A stretch of 64,000 nucleotides of DNA from Bacteroidia bacterium Ga0077558 (lineage in GTDB: Bacteria > Bacteroidota > Bacteroidia > Chitinophagales > Chitinophagaceae). The DNA lies in contig LNFJ01000171.1 in NCBI GenBank assembly GCA_001464625.1, positions 101,543-165,542 on the forward strand. The letters run 5' to 3'. Within the stretch, counting starts at the first letter, position 1, and each line of letters opens with the position of its first letter. Shown here in pieces: positions 8,502-17,776 of this stretch. The notes beneath the pieces were generated by a model. The model was given only the letters and a program-made list of their open reading frames with translations. It made no database searches and was not told the origin of the DNA. A program made the translations under genes and the position numbers.

Positions 8502-10295
8502 TTAATCATCCAGTTTCAACACTGCTAAAAACGCCTCCTGCGGCACTTCCACATTACCTATCTGGCGCATACGCTTCTTACCTTCTTTCTGTTTCTCCAA
8601 TAATTTACGCTTACGACTGATATCACCCCCATAACATTTTGCGGTTACATCTTTACGCATAGCTGAAAGGGTTTCCCTGGCTAATACTTTGGCTCCAATG
8701 GCCGCTTGTATGGCAATTTGGAATTGCTGACGGGGAACTAATTCTTTTAATTTTTCGCAAAGCTTTCTTCCAAACTCCTGCCCTTTTCCACGATGTATCA
8801 AAGCACTCAACGCATCCACTTTATCTCCATTCAATAATATATCCATCTTCACAATATCTGCATCACGGAAACCGATAGGATGATAATCAAAAGATGCATA
8901 GCCCCTTGTTTGTGATTTCAATTTATCATAGAAATCAAATACGATCTCTGTTAATGGCATTTCAAAGATCAGTTCTACCCTTGTTGTGGTAAGGTAGCTC
9001 TGGTTCATCAATATTCCTCGTTTACCAAGGCAAAGGGTCATGATGTTACCAATATATTCTGGCTTGGTAATGATCTGTGCTTTAATAAATGGCTCTTCTA
9101 TTCTTTCTGTTTTTACCGGGTCGGGGAACTGTGTAGGGTTGTTTACAATTATCTTTTCTCCAGCCGTTGTATAAGCAATGAAATTAACGTTGGGAACTGT
9201 TGTAATAACAGTTTGATTAAACTCCCTCTCTAAACGTTCCTGTATAATTTCCATGTGCAGCATTCCAAGAAAGCCGCAACGGAATCCAAAACCCAATGCC
9301 TGCGATGTTTCTAATTCATAACTCAGGGATGCATCGTTCAATTGCAGTTTGTCCATACAATCCCGCAACTCTTCAAAATCATCCGTATTTACCGGAAATA
9401 TACCAGCGAATACCATAGGCTTTACTTCCTGGAAACCTTTGATTATTTCTTTCGTCGGATTAGCAGCCAGTGTAATGGTATCACCCACTTTTACTTCTTT
9501 CGCATTCTTAATTCCGGTGATGAGATAACCAACATCGCCACACAACACTTCCTTTTTCTCCGTCATCTTCAATTTCAAAATACCCACTTCATCAGCTTCG
9601 TATTCTTGGTCAGTGCTTACAAATTTTACCTTGTCGCCTTTTTTAATTTTACCATTTCTTACCCGGAAGTAAACGATAATACCCCGGAAAGAATTAAACA
9701 TACTATCAAATATCAATGCCTGTAAAGGCTCATCCGGCTTGCCTACAGGAGCTGGAATTCTGTTTACAATTGCATCTAATACTTTTTCAACTCCCAAACC
9801 CGTACGTCCACTGGCATGCAAAATGTCTTCCTGCTTACATCCGATCAATTCTATGATCTGGTCTTCCACTTCTTCGATCATCGCACCATCCATGTCGATC
9901 TTATTGATTACAGGAATAATTTCAAGATCATTATCAATCGCCAAATACAAGTTTGAAATTGTTTGTGCCTGTATTCCCTGCGTAGCATCTACCAATAATA
10001 AACAACCTTCGCAGGCAGCTAATGCACGGCTTACCTCATAGCTAAAATCTACGTGGCCGGGTGTATCGATAAGGTTCAAAATATATTCCTGCCCATCTAT
10101 GTGTTTGTAATTGATCTGGATAGCATGGCTTTTAATGGTAATGCCTTTTTCCCTTTCGAGATCCATATCATCCAACACCTGATCCATCATATCCCGGTCA
10201 CTGATAGTGCCAGTGCTTTGCAATAACCTGTCAGCCAATGTTGATTTACCGTGGTCAATATGTGCGATAATGCAAAAATTTCGAATGTTCTTCAT
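8502..10295 (-). CDS. lepA: Elongation factor 4 (LepA)
   Basis: The 597 residues are full length for LepA, a ribosome-associated translational GTPase that can back-translocate or assist stalled and initiating ribosomes. G-domain motifs are visible: AHIDHGKST (G1), DTPGHVDF (G3) and NKIDMDGA (G4). The LepA-specific C-terminal region is intact ([21 protein letters not shown], and [17 protein letters not shown] residues near the end). It appears to be a single-gene unit with its own terminator. Confidence 0.97.
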   Translation of the reverse strand: MKNIRNFCIIAHIDHGKSTLADRLLQSTGTISDRDMMDQVLDDMDLEREKGITIKSHAIQINYKHIDGQEYILNLIDTPGHVDFSYEVSRALAACEGCLLLVDATQGIQAQTISNLYLAIDNDLEIIPVINKIDMDGAMIEEVEDQIIELIGCKQEDILHASGRTGLGVEKVLDAIVNRIPAPVGKPDEPLQALIFDSMFNSFRGIIVYFRVRNGKIKKGDKVKFVSTDQEYEADEVGILKLKMTEKKEVLCGDVGYLITGIKNAKEVKVGDTITLAANPTKEIIKGFQEVKPMVFAGIFPVNTDDFEELRDCMDKLQLNDASLSYELETSQALGFGFRCGFLGMLHMEIIQERLEREFNQTVITTVPNVNFIAYTTAGEKIIVNNPTQFPDPVKTERIEEPFIKAQIITKPEYIGNIMTLCLGKRGILMNQSYLTTTRVELIFEMPLTEIVFDFYDKLKSQTRGYASFDYHPIGFRDADIVKMDILLNGDKVDALSALIHRGKGQEFGRKLCEKLKELVPRQQFQIAIQAAIGAKVLARETLSAMRKDVTAKCYGGDISRKRKLLEKQKEGKKRMRQIGNVEVPQEAFLAVLKLDD

Positions 10296-10665
10296 GTACT
10301 TTTTTTAACACCCCTGCCTATCAAAGACAAGGTTTTTTGAGGTGGCAAAGGTAGGCTTTTTAAGTGGTTTTTGAGGGATTGTTTGACCATTAAAACATTA
10401 GCAATCTTTATAGAGTATACATTTTTACTCCAGTCCGAAACAGCATTAACGTTAAATAACATTCGCCGGAAATGCAATAGCAGCTTAGGTTCTATTTAGT
10501 CGGACATTCAAAAAAATCAACAGCAATTATCGCTTAACATTTCCTTTATACTTTTTTAGAACACTGGCATTTACTTTGAAATGTATAAATTATCCGGGCT
10601 ATAAAAACAAATTAGTACCGCAACATTCCCGGTAATTGCAGTACCAAACAATTAAAACGTATACC
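10296..10665. other. Intergenic region between divergent lepA and 10666
   Basis: These 370 bases hold the lepA -7 box and AT-rich upstream DNA of the rightward gene. A 61-codon open frame on the minus strand has no convincing protein features. I see no RNA gene or repeat. Confidence 0.5.
10346..10353 (-). promoter_or_regulatory. -7 box for lepA
   Basis: On the minus strand this reads TACCTTTG, a perfect TAnnTTTG box 51 bases before the lepA start. No clear TTTG -33 box is seen at the right spacing, so the call rests on the -7 box alone. Confidence 0.4.
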
Positions 10666-11049
10666 ATGAAAAGAATTTTTACACTGTTAGCAGCCCTTTT
10701 TGTAACCGTTGCATTATTTGCCGCCGACCGAAGGCCTTTAGTAACAGTAAACAGCAGCAAGAATTACAAAATTGTTATTGACGGAAGAAGTTATTACAGT
10801 AATGACAGGAGCATTAAATTGACAACCCTGCACAATGGCCGTCACAACATTAAGGTTTTTGAAATGAAAAGAGTAGGTTACAACCAACGGGAAAGACTGG
10901 TTGCCGCTACTACATTCCAGGTAAACCGGAAAAATGTGCACATCCACATCGACCGTTTTGGCAACATCAACATCCGTGAAGTGAGAAATAATGGCCGTTT
11001 CAACAACGACAGGGATTGGGATGACAGGAATGACAACAGAAGATTTTAA
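10666..11049 (+). CDS. Small secreted basic protein of unknown function
   Basis: 127 residues from the ATG at 10666; the longer in-frame start at 10636 would place ten polar residues before the signal peptide. Signal peptide MKRIFTLLAALFVTVALFA, cleavage near AAD. The mature domain is a small beta-rich module (VTVNSSKNYKIVIDGRSYY, then HNGRHNIKVFEMKR) followed by a tail rich in Arg, Asn and Asp. This pattern is seen in many Bacteroidota secreted proteins without known function. A strong terminator follows directly. Confidence 0.75.
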   Translation: MKRIFTLLAALFVTVALFAADRRPLVTVNSSKNYKIVIDGRSYYSNDRSIKLTTLHNGRHNIKVFEMKRVGYNQRERLVAATTFQVNRKNVHIHIDRFGNINIREVRNNGRFNNDRDWDDRNDNRRF

Positions 11050-11066
11050 ACCCTTCTATGACTTAT

Positions 11067-11100
11067 AAAGCCGCCCTGATTATTCAGAGCGGCTTTTTTA
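11067..11100. terminator. Bidirectional terminator between convergent genes
   Basis: Stem AGCCGC / GCGGCT extended by CTGA / TCAG through one mismatch, four-base loop, A-run before and T-run after. It lies between the stop of the gene at 10666 and the stop of the convergent DUF4268 gene, so it can serve both. Confidence 0.8.
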
Positions 11101-11107
11101 GTAAAAG

Positions 11108-11560
11108 TCATTCAATCACATCCTTCGCTGTATACCAGAATTCATCCAATGCAATGATGCGGGGTTTGAGAAAAGAAATAACTATAGGCCAGTCATTTTC
11201 ATTAAAAATATTTACACCTGCTATTGTTTTATGTATGCGGCTAACAACACTACCATCTTCATTTTGATGATGCATTTGCCAATCCCATTCTTCCCCGGTT
11301 GTTTGTCCAAGCATATTTTTCAACTCAATTAATTGCTCATAATAATACTGTTGAATTAATTTATCAGGTTGGCTAAGTTCAATTGCAATAGAGGCATGAT
11401 TTTTATCAAAATCCATTCGGAAAAAAATATCCTTAATGCCTGTTTTATAATTTAACCAGTTTACAATTTCCCCGCTGGCCGAAGCAATAGGTTTCATATA
11501 CATTCCAAAACTTGTCCAGAATTTTTTCCTCGTTAATGATGCTTCTTGTCTTGAGTACAT
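11108..11560 (-). CDS. DUF4268 family protein
   Basis: The 150-residue protein matches DUF4268: TRKKFWTSFGMYMKP near the start, GIKDIFFRMDFDKNHASIAIEL in the middle and a final DEFWYTAKDVIE. Known relatives are small cytoplasmic alpha/beta proteins found alone or fused to nuclease-like modules; no activity is established. No signal peptide. It is transcribed alone and ends at the shared terminator. Confidence 0.75.
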   Translation of the reverse strand: MYSRQEASLTRKKFWTSFGMYMKPIASASGEIVNWLNYKTGIKDIFFRMDFDKNHASIAIELSQPDKLIQQYYYEQLIELKNMLGQTTGEEWDWQMHHQNEDGSVVSRIHKTIAGVNIFNENDWPIVISFLKPRIIALDEFWYTAKDVIE

Positions 11561-11612
11561 GCCTGCAAAATAAGAATTGGCACAGTTTTCTTAATACTAT
11601 TCAAAAAAACTT

Positions 11613-11735
11613 ATGAAGGGTTGGCTTAAAACAGTAATTGCAGGCTATGCTGGTTGGAAATGGGGTGGCGGATGCCTTGGTTTTATAGTTGTTTTTGCAA
11701 TTGTATATTTTCTTTTGGGGAATGTAAATTGTTGA
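11613..11735 (+). CDS. 40-residue single-span membrane peptide
   Basis: The open frame from ATG 11613 to TGA 11735 encodes 40 residues: a short basic, aromatic N-terminus (MKGWLKTVIAGYAGWKWGGG) followed by one hydrophobic helix (CLGFIVVFAIVYFLLG). The Trp/Gly-rich half and the clean membrane span look selected rather than random, and no larger gene overlaps it. I infer a small inner-membrane protein, function unknown. It lies divergent from DUF4268 and before the TonB-C gene. Confidence 0.5.
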   Translation: MKGWLKTVIAGYAGWKWGGGCLGFIVVFAIVYFLLGNVNC

Positions 11736-11813
11736 AAATATTCCCCTAAAGAGGGTTCAAACCTGTCACATTTATTTATTGGAAAACAAAATATAGGCAA
11801 TTATTTTTGATAC

Positions 11814-12566
11814 ATGAAATGTATTACTGTCCTGATTTTATTATTCTTTGTACTAGAAGCAAATAGCCAAAAAAATAAGAAGGAAGCAGAAACGTATTAC
11901 TTATTTGATAAGCAATGGGAAGCAACAACAGTTGAAAAGGCGGTTTACCTGGCAACAGTTCAAAAGAAAAATGATACCACTTTTCAATGGAACTATTATC
12001 ATTTTGCCGGTCCATTAATTAATATAGAAACATATAAGGATGAAAACGCTACCATATTAAATGGCTATATCGCTTATTTTGATAAAGATGGCAGAATTGA
12101 CTCTTCTGGGTACACTGTTAATGGCAAAAAAGATAGTACCTGGTTTTTTTACGATGATACGTTGGCAACTTCAATACAATTTGATTACAAAAATGGGGTT
12201 CTTATAAAATCTATTAGCCTGTACGATAAAAGAAAAGAAGATACTAAAAGCGGCAATGATACAATAGCTGCAGATGAAAGAGAAGCAGATTTTCCAGGCG
12301 GCACAAAAGCCTGGATAAATTATCTTGAAAATAATTTTCAATTTCCCGAACGGGCAACACAGATGGGTATTAAAGGCACTACCATTACCCAATTTACAAT
12401 TGATTCAGACGGAAAAATTTCACATTTAAGAATTATAAAGTCAGTGGAGTATTCCTTGGACAAAGAGGCACTACGGCTAATTGAAAAAGCCCCCAAATGG
12501 AACCCTGCCTTTCAACGGGGAAGAAAAGTTAAAGCCTACCGAAGACAACCCATAACATTTGGCTAG
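11814..12566 (+). CDS. Secreted TonB C-terminal domain protein
   Basis: 250 residues with a signal peptide (MKCITVLILLFFVLEANS). The middle contains MORN-like strands (NGYIAYFDKDGRIDSSGYTVNGKKDSTWFFY), often found before TonB domains in Bacteroidota. The C-terminal 90 residues match TonB_C: EADFPGGTKAWINYLENNF, then YPExA-like FPERATQMGIKGTTITQFTI and LIEKAPKWNPAFQRGRKVKA. There is no N-terminal anchor other than the signal peptide and no Pro-rich linker, so it is not a classical energy-transducing TonB; a periplasmic or cell-surface role is more likely. Function unknown. Confidence 0.75.
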   Translation: MKCITVLILLFFVLEANSQKNKKEAETYYLFDKQWEATTVEKAVYLATVQKKNDTTFQWNYYHFAGPLINIETYKDENATILNGYIAYFDKDGRIDSSGYTVNGKKDSTWFFYDDTLATSIQFDYKNGVLIKSISLYDKRKEDTKSGNDTIAADEREADFPGGTKAWINYLENNFQFPERATQMGIKGTTITQFTIDSDGKISHLRIIKSVEYSLDKEALRLIEKAPKWNPAFQRGRKVKAYRRQPITFG

Positions 12567-12660
12567 CGAAGATTTTTGATATCAACAAAGAATTAAAAGT
12601 CGTACTAAAATTTAGTCGGGTAGAAATCTTAAAATGATGGTATAGCTGTAACATTGCAGC

Positions 12661-13299
12661 ATGCTTCAACAGATTGCCCCATATTTCGGCTACCTGGCCA
12701 CCATCCTATTAGCCATAGGTCTGCTGGTAAACAGCGATCTTAAATTTCGTTGGCTAAATACAGGTGGCAATATCGCCTTTATTATTTACGGTGTTATTTT
12801 ACAAGCCATCCCGGTTATTCTTACTAATTGCATTCTCCTTAGCATCAATATTTACTTTCTTTTTCGTATTTATAATCGCAAAGAATATTTTGAGTTATTG
12901 GAATTTCAATCCGGCGGAATTCTTATTGATAGTTTTTTATCTTTTTATAAATCAGATATTGCCAGCTATTTCCCGGCATTTACTAAAGAACAGTTAGCAG
13001 GAAATATCAATTTTGTAGTATTACGAAACCTCGTTATTGCAAATATTTTCAGTATGCGGCCCAATAATGATGGCACTGCAGAAGTGCTATTAAATTACAC
13101 CGTGGCTAAATACAGAGACTATAAGATTGGTCCTTTTATTTTTGAAAAAGAGAGGGAATTTTTACGGGCAAAAGGAATAAAAAGTATTGTTTACACCGCA
13201 GTAGCCAACCCAAAACATGAAAAATTCCTAAATGTAACCGGCTTCACCCTTCAGGAATTTGATGGCCATCGCAAGTACATCAAACACCTAACTTCCTGA
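12661..13299 (+). CDS. YgjV-like membrane protein with GNAT-like C-terminus
   Basis: 212 residues. The first 85 hold three hydrophobic helices (YFGYLATILLAIGLLV, IAFIIYGVILQAIPVIL, ILLSINIYFLFRIY), the layout of YgjV and similar small inner-membrane proteins. The remaining soluble part ends in KIGPFIFEKEREFLRAKGIKS, then NPKHEKFLNVTGF, which reads like the last strands of a GNAT acetyltransferase (mobile last-third helix, then GF.xx). I infer a membrane-tethered acetyltransferase-like domain; no catalytic test is possible from sequence. Confidence 0.65.
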   Translation: MLQQIAPYFGYLATILLAIGLLVNSDLKFRWLNTGGNIAFIIYGVILQAIPVILTNCILLSINIYFLFRIYNRKEYFELLEFQSGGILIDSFLSFYKSDIASYFPAFTKEQLAGNINFVVLRNLVIANIFSMRPNNDGTAEVLLNYTVAKYRDYKIGPFIFEKEREFLRAKGIKSIVYTAVANPKHEKFLNVTGFTLQEFDGHRKYIKHLTS

Positions 13300-13474
13300 T
13301 ACAAAATAGCAAACAAGATTTTTCAGTAATCAAGTAGCAAGCACCCGGTTTAAGGGCAGATCATTTTCCTATTTCCCCTTTAAAACAGAGGCCGTTCATC
13401 AAATTCATACAAAATATTAACTTGTACATGTATATATTGCATAATCACTGTCTTTTAACCAAATCAAATTAATA

Positions 13475-16057
13475 ATGAAAAAACTATTGCTAAGTTTACC
13501 AGTTAGTTTTTTGTGCACCTTCCTGATGGCGCAGGATAAACCAAAAACTCCTGTTATGCCAACAGGTGCGCCAATGGATACATCGAAGCCAAAAAAACCT
13601 GCGGGGATTACGGACAAAATAAAGTCCAGTAAAAAAATTGACGGACTTTTTACCATTTACCAGGACACTGCAACGGGTAGTGTACAGTTATATGTAAAGA
13701 AAAGCCAGCTTGGTAAAGAATTTATTTACCAGAGTTTTTCTATCAGCGGACCAACAGCCTTGTTCCTGAATCAAAGTATGCATAGATCTACTGCTGTATT
13801 CACCATTAAAAAAGCATTTGACAAACTTGAATTCAGCCAGGTAAATACTTCTTTCTATTATGATGCTGAAAATCCGGTTAGCAAAACAAAAGATGTAGAT
13901 AAACCAGAAGCTGTTTTCTATGCCGAAAAAACAAGTGCTGAAGATGCGGATGGATTTCTGATCAACGCAGATGGTCTTTTTATCAGCGAAAAATTAGATC
14001 CGGTAAAACCAGCATCAGTTCCCGGACAGCCAAACTTTGGTTTTTCATTGGGTGGTTTAAATCCAACCAAATCAAAATACAATGAGATACGTTCTTTTCC
14101 AGACAACACCGATGTTGTAGTAGATATGGCATACGACAATCCTAACGCATTCAATCCCGGCGGCGCTGATATTACAGATGCCCGCTATGTTCGGGTTCGT
14201 ATGCAACATAGCCTTATTGCTATGCCTGAGAATAGTTTCAAAGGCCGTCGTGACGATCCAAAAGTTGGATACTTCATCGAGCAAAAAACCAACCAGACAA
14301 GCATTAGTCCTGTTCCATACAAAGACGTAATTAATCGCTGGAATTTAAAAAAGAAAGATCCTGCTGCTGCTGTAAGCGAACCAACGGAGCCGATAGTTTT
14401 TTGGGTAGAAAATACCACTCCGCTTGAATACCGCCAGACCATCGTCGATGCGGGTCTTAAATGGAATGAAGCATTTGAAAAAGCTGGATTTAAAAATGCT
14501 GTTCAAATGAAAATAATGCCGGATGATGCCACCTGGGATCCTGCAGATATTAAATATAATGTTATCCGTTGGGTAGCTTCTGCACAACCTAGTTACGGTG
14601 CAATCGGGCCAAGTTTTGTAAATCCAAAAACTGGTCAAATTCTGGGTGCTGATATTACTATTGAATGGTTTAGCGGAAGTGCTACTCCTATCAGTGATGA
14701 ATTATATAATGGCAACACTGCTGCTAACCACAACGAAGAATTACATTTCTCCGGTATGGTTGATGCTAAACACCTGGCAAACTGTAGTATGGCAAGTGAG
14801 TTAAAACAGCAATTAATTACCGGTATGACATTGGCAGATGCTGTAGATGCAGGCCCTGCTGAAATAAAAGAAATGCACCAACAGTTTCTAATTTATCTGG
14901 TGATGCATGAAATGGGACACACTCTTGGTTTGAACCACAACATGAAAGCAAGCCAAATGCTTTCACCTGCAGAAATCAACAATAAAGAATTGACAAGAAG
15001 AATTGGGTTAATTGGTTCTGTAATGGACTACCCAGCTATCAACATAGCAGCAGATAAAAGCAAACAAGGTGATTATTATACCACCCGTTCTGGTCCTTAC
15101 GATTTATGGGCTATTGAATATGGATATACTGAATTTCCTGAAGGTCAGGAAGAAGCTGGTCTTAGAAAAATTTTAAGCCGCAGCAACGACCCTCAACTTG
15201 CTTTTGGTAATGATGGAGATGATATGCGTTCTCCGGGTAAAGCAATGGATCCAAGAGTAAATGTAAACGACTTAACAAGCGATGCAATTGGATATGCCGA
15301 AGAAAGATTCAAAATTGTAAATTCTCTTATGGGCAAACTGGTACAGAAATACAGTAAGCCTTACCAGAGCTATGCAGAACTTCGCTCAAGATATGGTGCA
15401 TTAAACGGACAACGTAATGGTATGATAGCTGCAACAAGTCGCTATATCGGCGGTGTTTATATTGACAGAAGCACCCCTGAACAAGGCTCTGCTACAAAAC
15501 CATTTACTCCGGTACCATTAGCTACTCAAAAAAGAGCAATGGAAATTTTAAGCAAGTATGCTTTTGCACCTAATGCATATGATGCGGATGCACAAGTATT
15601 CGCTTACCTGCAACCACAGCGTCGTGGTTTTAACCAGGCGGGAACAGGTGATGATTTTAAAATCACCGGTAATATCTTAAACACCCAGGTATTTGGAGCC
15701 CTTGCGCATATTTTGCATCCTGCCACGTTGCAACGTATTACTAACAGCCGCTTATATGGCAACCAGTACAGTGTTGCAGATGTAATGAATGATCTTTTAA
15801 AAGCTTGCTTTGATGCAGATATGAAAGGCAATGTGAATGTATATCGCCAGAACCTGCAAACAACTTTTGTAAAAGCTGCGGCAGATATTATTGACCCAAC
15901 AAAAACGCAATATGATGATGTAGCAAAAGCAGCTGCATTAAACACATTGAAAAAACTGAAAACACAATTGGCTGGTGCCGTTTCTACAAACGAAGATTCA
16001 AGAGCACACCGTGGAAGTTTGCTTTTCAGAATAAACAATGCGTTGGAACGTAAATAA
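13475..16057 (+). CDS. Secreted zinc-dependent metalloprotease (DUF5117 type)
   Basis: 860 residues with a signal peptide (MKKLLLSLPVSFLCTFLMAQ) and a Pro-rich spacer. An N-terminal DUF5118/5117-like region (LDGLF-like start, RYVRVRMQHSLIAMP) precedes a metzincin-type zinc site, HEMGHTLGLNHNM, near residue 477, followed by VMDYPAINIA. This is the standard architecture of the large zinc-dependent metalloproteases of Bacteroidota, exported to the periplasm or beyond. No T9SS tail is seen. It is a one-gene unit with a strong terminator. Confidence 0.9.
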   Translation: MKKLLLSLPVSFLCTFLMAQDKPKTPVMPTGAPMDTSKPKKPAGITDKIKSSKKIDGLFTIYQDTATGSVQLYVKKSQLGKEFIYQSFSISGPTALFLNQSMHRSTAVFTIKKAFDKLEFSQVNTSFYYDAENPVSKTKDVDKPEAVFYAEKTSAEDADGFLINADGLFISEKLDPVKPASVPGQPNFGFSLGGLNPTKSKYNEIRSFPDNTDVVVDMAYDNPNAFNPGGADITDARYVRVRMQHSLIAMPENSFKGRRDDPKVGYFIEQKTNQTSISPVPYKDVINRWNLKKKDPAAAVSEPTEPIVFWVENTTPLEYRQTIVDAGLKWNEAFEKAGFKNAVQMKIMPDDATWDPADIKYNVIRWVASAQPSYGAIGPSFVNPKTGQILGADITIEWFSGSATPISDELYNGNTAANHNEELHFSGMVDAKHLANCSMASELKQQLITGMTLADAVDAGPAEIKEMHQQFLIYLVMHEMGHTLGLNHNMKASQMLSPAEINNKELTRRIGLIGSVMDYPAINIAADKSKQGDYYTTRSGPYDLWAIEYGYTEFPEGQEEAGLRKILSRSNDPQLAFGNDGDDMRSPGKAMDPRVNVNDLTSDAIGYAEERFKIVNSLMGKLVQKYSKPYQSYAELRSRYGALNGQRNGMIAATSRYIGGVYIDRSTPEQGSATKPFTPVPLATQKRAMEILSKYAFAPNAYDADAQVFAYLQPQRRGFNQAGTGDDFKITGNILNTQVFGALAHILHPATLQRITNSRLYGNQYSVADVMNDLLKACFDADMKGNVNVYRQNLQTTFVKAAADIIDPTKTQYDDVAKAAALNTLKKLKTQLAGAVSTNEDSRAHRGSLLFRINNALERK

Positions 16058-16074
16058 GCTTCTTTATTTTTTTC

Positions 16075-16109
16075 AAAAACCGTCCCGATAATATCGGGAC
16101 GGTTTTTTT
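16075..16109 (+). terminator. Intrinsic terminator after the metalloprotease gene
   Basis: Twelve-base stem AACCGTCCCGAT / ATCGGGACGGTT with a three-base loop and a long T-run, 18 bases after the stop. Confidence 0.88.
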
Positions 16110-16145
16110 ATTCCGATTAGGTTATTAAAAAAGAGGAGCAATATC

Positions 16146-16153
16146 TACTTTTG
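16146..16153 (+). promoter_or_regulatory. -7 box just before the GNAT gene
   Basis: TACTTTTG is a perfect TAnnTTTG box that ends only three bases before the ATG at 16157. The expected start of transcription is then at or next to the start codon, which would make the message leaderless. The -33 region is weak. Confidence 0.45.
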
Positions 16154-16156
16154 CCT

Positions 16157-16627
16157 ATGCATATTTCAGCAGCAACTATACAAGACATTCCGGCACTAAC
16201 TGAATTGATCAACAGTGCTTATCGTGGCGAAGCTTCTAAAAAAGGTTGGACAACAGAAGCCGATCTTTTAAAAGGTGATTTACGCACAGATATTTCAACC
16301 CTTACAGAATTAATCAGTAATACGAAAGCTATAATCTTAAAACATTCCCTTGCCGATGGAACAATAGCCGGTTGTGTTTATCTTGAACAACGGGAAAGAG
16401 GCCTATATCTCGGAATGCTTACCGTATCTCCACAAATGCAAGCGGCAGGTAGTTGTCCGAATATCTTCATGAATGTAATTACATTAAGGACGGAACTAAT
16501 TAACTGGTATGAAAGAAATGGCTATGTACAAACTGTCGAACGGGTTCCCATGCCTGATAATCCTAAATTCGGCATTCCCACACAGCCATTAGAGTTTGTG
16601 ATTATGGAAAAAATAATTGCCTCTTAA
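16157..16627 (+). CDS. GNAT acetyltransferase with internal deletion, probably inactive
   Basis: 156 residues from the ATG at 16157. The N-terminus (ISAATIQDIPALTELINSAYRGE) and the C-terminus (RTELINWYERNGYVQTVERVP, then PLEFVIMEK) match a common GNAT family. Between LTVSPQMQAAG and NIFMNVI, however, the usual stretch of about 17 residues with the second half of the Q/R-x-x-G-x-G/A pyrophosphate loop and the following helix is absent, with no frameshift. That loop binds acetyl-CoA in GNAT enzymes. I infer a recent in-frame deletion or a domain that no longer binds acetyl-CoA. Confidence 0.75.
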   Translation: MHISAATIQDIPALTELINSAYRGEASKKGWTTEADLLKGDLRTDISTLTELISNTKAIILKHSLADGTIAGCVYLEQRERGLYLGMLTVSPQMQAAGSCPNIFMNVITLRTELINWYERNGYVQTVERVPMPDNPKFGIPTQPLEFVIMEKIIAS

Positions 16628-16696
16628 AAACTTACTGCCATAGGGTTGTCACCAGCCGCTGTTTTCTTTGTGCTCTAACAATTAAAACATTCATCT

Positions 16697-17194
16697 ATGA
16701 CAATCATGCAATCCTTTTTAAATGAATTAGAAAAAGAAGCTGTTACCACCCGTAAAATGCTGGAAAGAGTTCCATTAGATAAGTATGACTGGGTTCCTCA
16801 TGAAAAAAGCATGAAACTTGGAAGTCTGGCAACCCATATAGCCGAATTACCCGACTGGATAGACATGGTGCTGCATACTACAGAGCTTGATTTTGAAGCC
16901 AATCCTTACACGCCGGCAAAACTTACAAGCACAAATGAACTGCTAAACTATTTTGAAAAAAGCCTTGCCAATGGACGCAACGTTTTAACGAAAGATAACG
17001 AAAGTCAGCTGGAGCTACCCTGGACTTTAAGAAATGGCAAGCAGATTTACAGCACCGAGCCAAAAGCAGATGTTATCAGGATGTCGCTATCTCAAATAAT
17101 ACATCACCGGGCACAATTAGGGGTGTATCTGAGATTATTGAACATCCCCATACCCGGCAGTTATGGACCTAGTGCTGATGAAAATAATTTTTAA
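16697..17194 (+). CDS. DinB family protein
   Basis: The 165 residues form a four-helix DinB/YfiT-like protein with the metal-binding histidine pattern: one in LGSLATHIAELPDW (about residue 53) and two in SQIIHHRAQLGVYLRLL (about residues 138-139). Relatives are metal-dependent thiol transferases or are uncharacterised. ATG codons at 16697 and 16706 are both possible. A terminator follows at once. Confidence 0.88.
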   Translation: MTIMQSFLNELEKEAVTTRKMLERVPLDKYDWVPHEKSMKLGSLATHIAELPDWIDMVLHTTELDFEANPYTPAKLTSTNELLNYFEKSLANGRNVLTKDNESQLELPWTLRNGKQIYSTEPKADVIRMSLSQIIHHRAQLGVYLRLLNIPIPGSYGPSADENNF

Positions 17195-17197
17195 AGA

Positions 17198-17226
17198 CAA
17201 GGCTTACCGGTTTGGTAAGCCTTTTT
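17198..17226 (+). terminator. Intrinsic terminator after the dinB-like gene
   Basis: Nine-base stem AGGCTTACC / GGTAAGCCT, five-base loop, then TTTT, starting a few bases after the stop at 17194. Confidence 0.8.
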
Positions 17227-17247
17227 CATTTTCTACCGGGAAGAAGT

Positions 17248-17255
17248 TACTTTTG
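17248..17255 (+). promoter_or_regulatory. -7 box for the gene at 17283
   Basis: TACTTTTG is a perfect TAnnTTTG box. Twenty bases upstream is TTTC, one base off the TTTG -33 box. The predicted leader is about 20 bases. Confidence 0.5.
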
Positions 17256-17282
17256 TAGCCGTACCGCTAATTCTTACTCTAC

Positions 17283-17747
17283 ATGAACCGGATCATCTTA
17301 CTCTTTTTTATATTACTCCCCTTCTCAGGCTCTGCACAGAAATACATCAATAAGAAAAAAGCGGATATAAAAAAAGAACTGGGCCAATATATAAAAGATA
17401 ATAAAAACATAAATGCTGCGCTCAACGAAACAGACACTTCTTTGGTATTAAATATTCCGGGCACTACAACGCAACAAGCAACTTTTGCTTATTTTTTTGA
17501 TAAGCAAGGGAAATGCAGATTGCAAAAAACAGTAGCCAACTGCGACTCTTGCATTAATAAATATTTACAGGAAGCCCTTGGGCAGGATAGATACAAGTGG
17601 CGAAAGATCAATGAGAACCAATACATCTCTTCTTTTGAAGATAAATTGATGATTGAAACACCTGCCGATGGCAAAGAGTTTTCTTTTATGATCCTTCGTA
17701 CCGATTGGTCAAAAATTCTTTATGATATGATTACAGAACGAAAATAG
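17283..17747 (+). CDS. Small secreted protein of unknown function
   Basis: 154 residues with a signal peptide (MNRIILLFFILLPFSGSAQ). The mature protein is about 135 residues with a Lys-rich helical start (YINKKKADIKKELGQYI) and a beta-rich remainder that holds three cysteines close together (KCRLQKTVANCDSCIN). I do not recognise a family. It stands alone between two terminator or promoter signals and faces the convergent SET-domain gene. Confidence 0.75.
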   Translation: MNRIILLFFILLPFSGSAQKYINKKKADIKKELGQYIKDNKNINAALNETDTSLVLNIPGTTTQQATFAYFFDKQGKCRLQKTVANCDSCINKYLQEALGQDRYKWRKINENQYISSFEDKLMIETPADGKEFSFMILRTDWSKILYDMITERK

Positions 17748-17776
17748 TAAGGGGTTTACCAGGCCTATAACTATTT

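Noticed and set aside
10292..10477. 61-codon minus-strand frame upstream of lepA
   Set aside because: No signal peptide or domain; it overlaps the lepA -7 box.
11814..12566. Classical TonB energy transducer
   Set aside because: No Pro-rich linker and no ExbB/ExbD neighbours; only the C-terminal domain is shared.
15604..16038. 144-codon minus-strand frame inside the metalloprotease gene
   Set aside because: Antisense shadow of a well-supported gene; hydrophobic and Cys-rich composition comes from complementing it.
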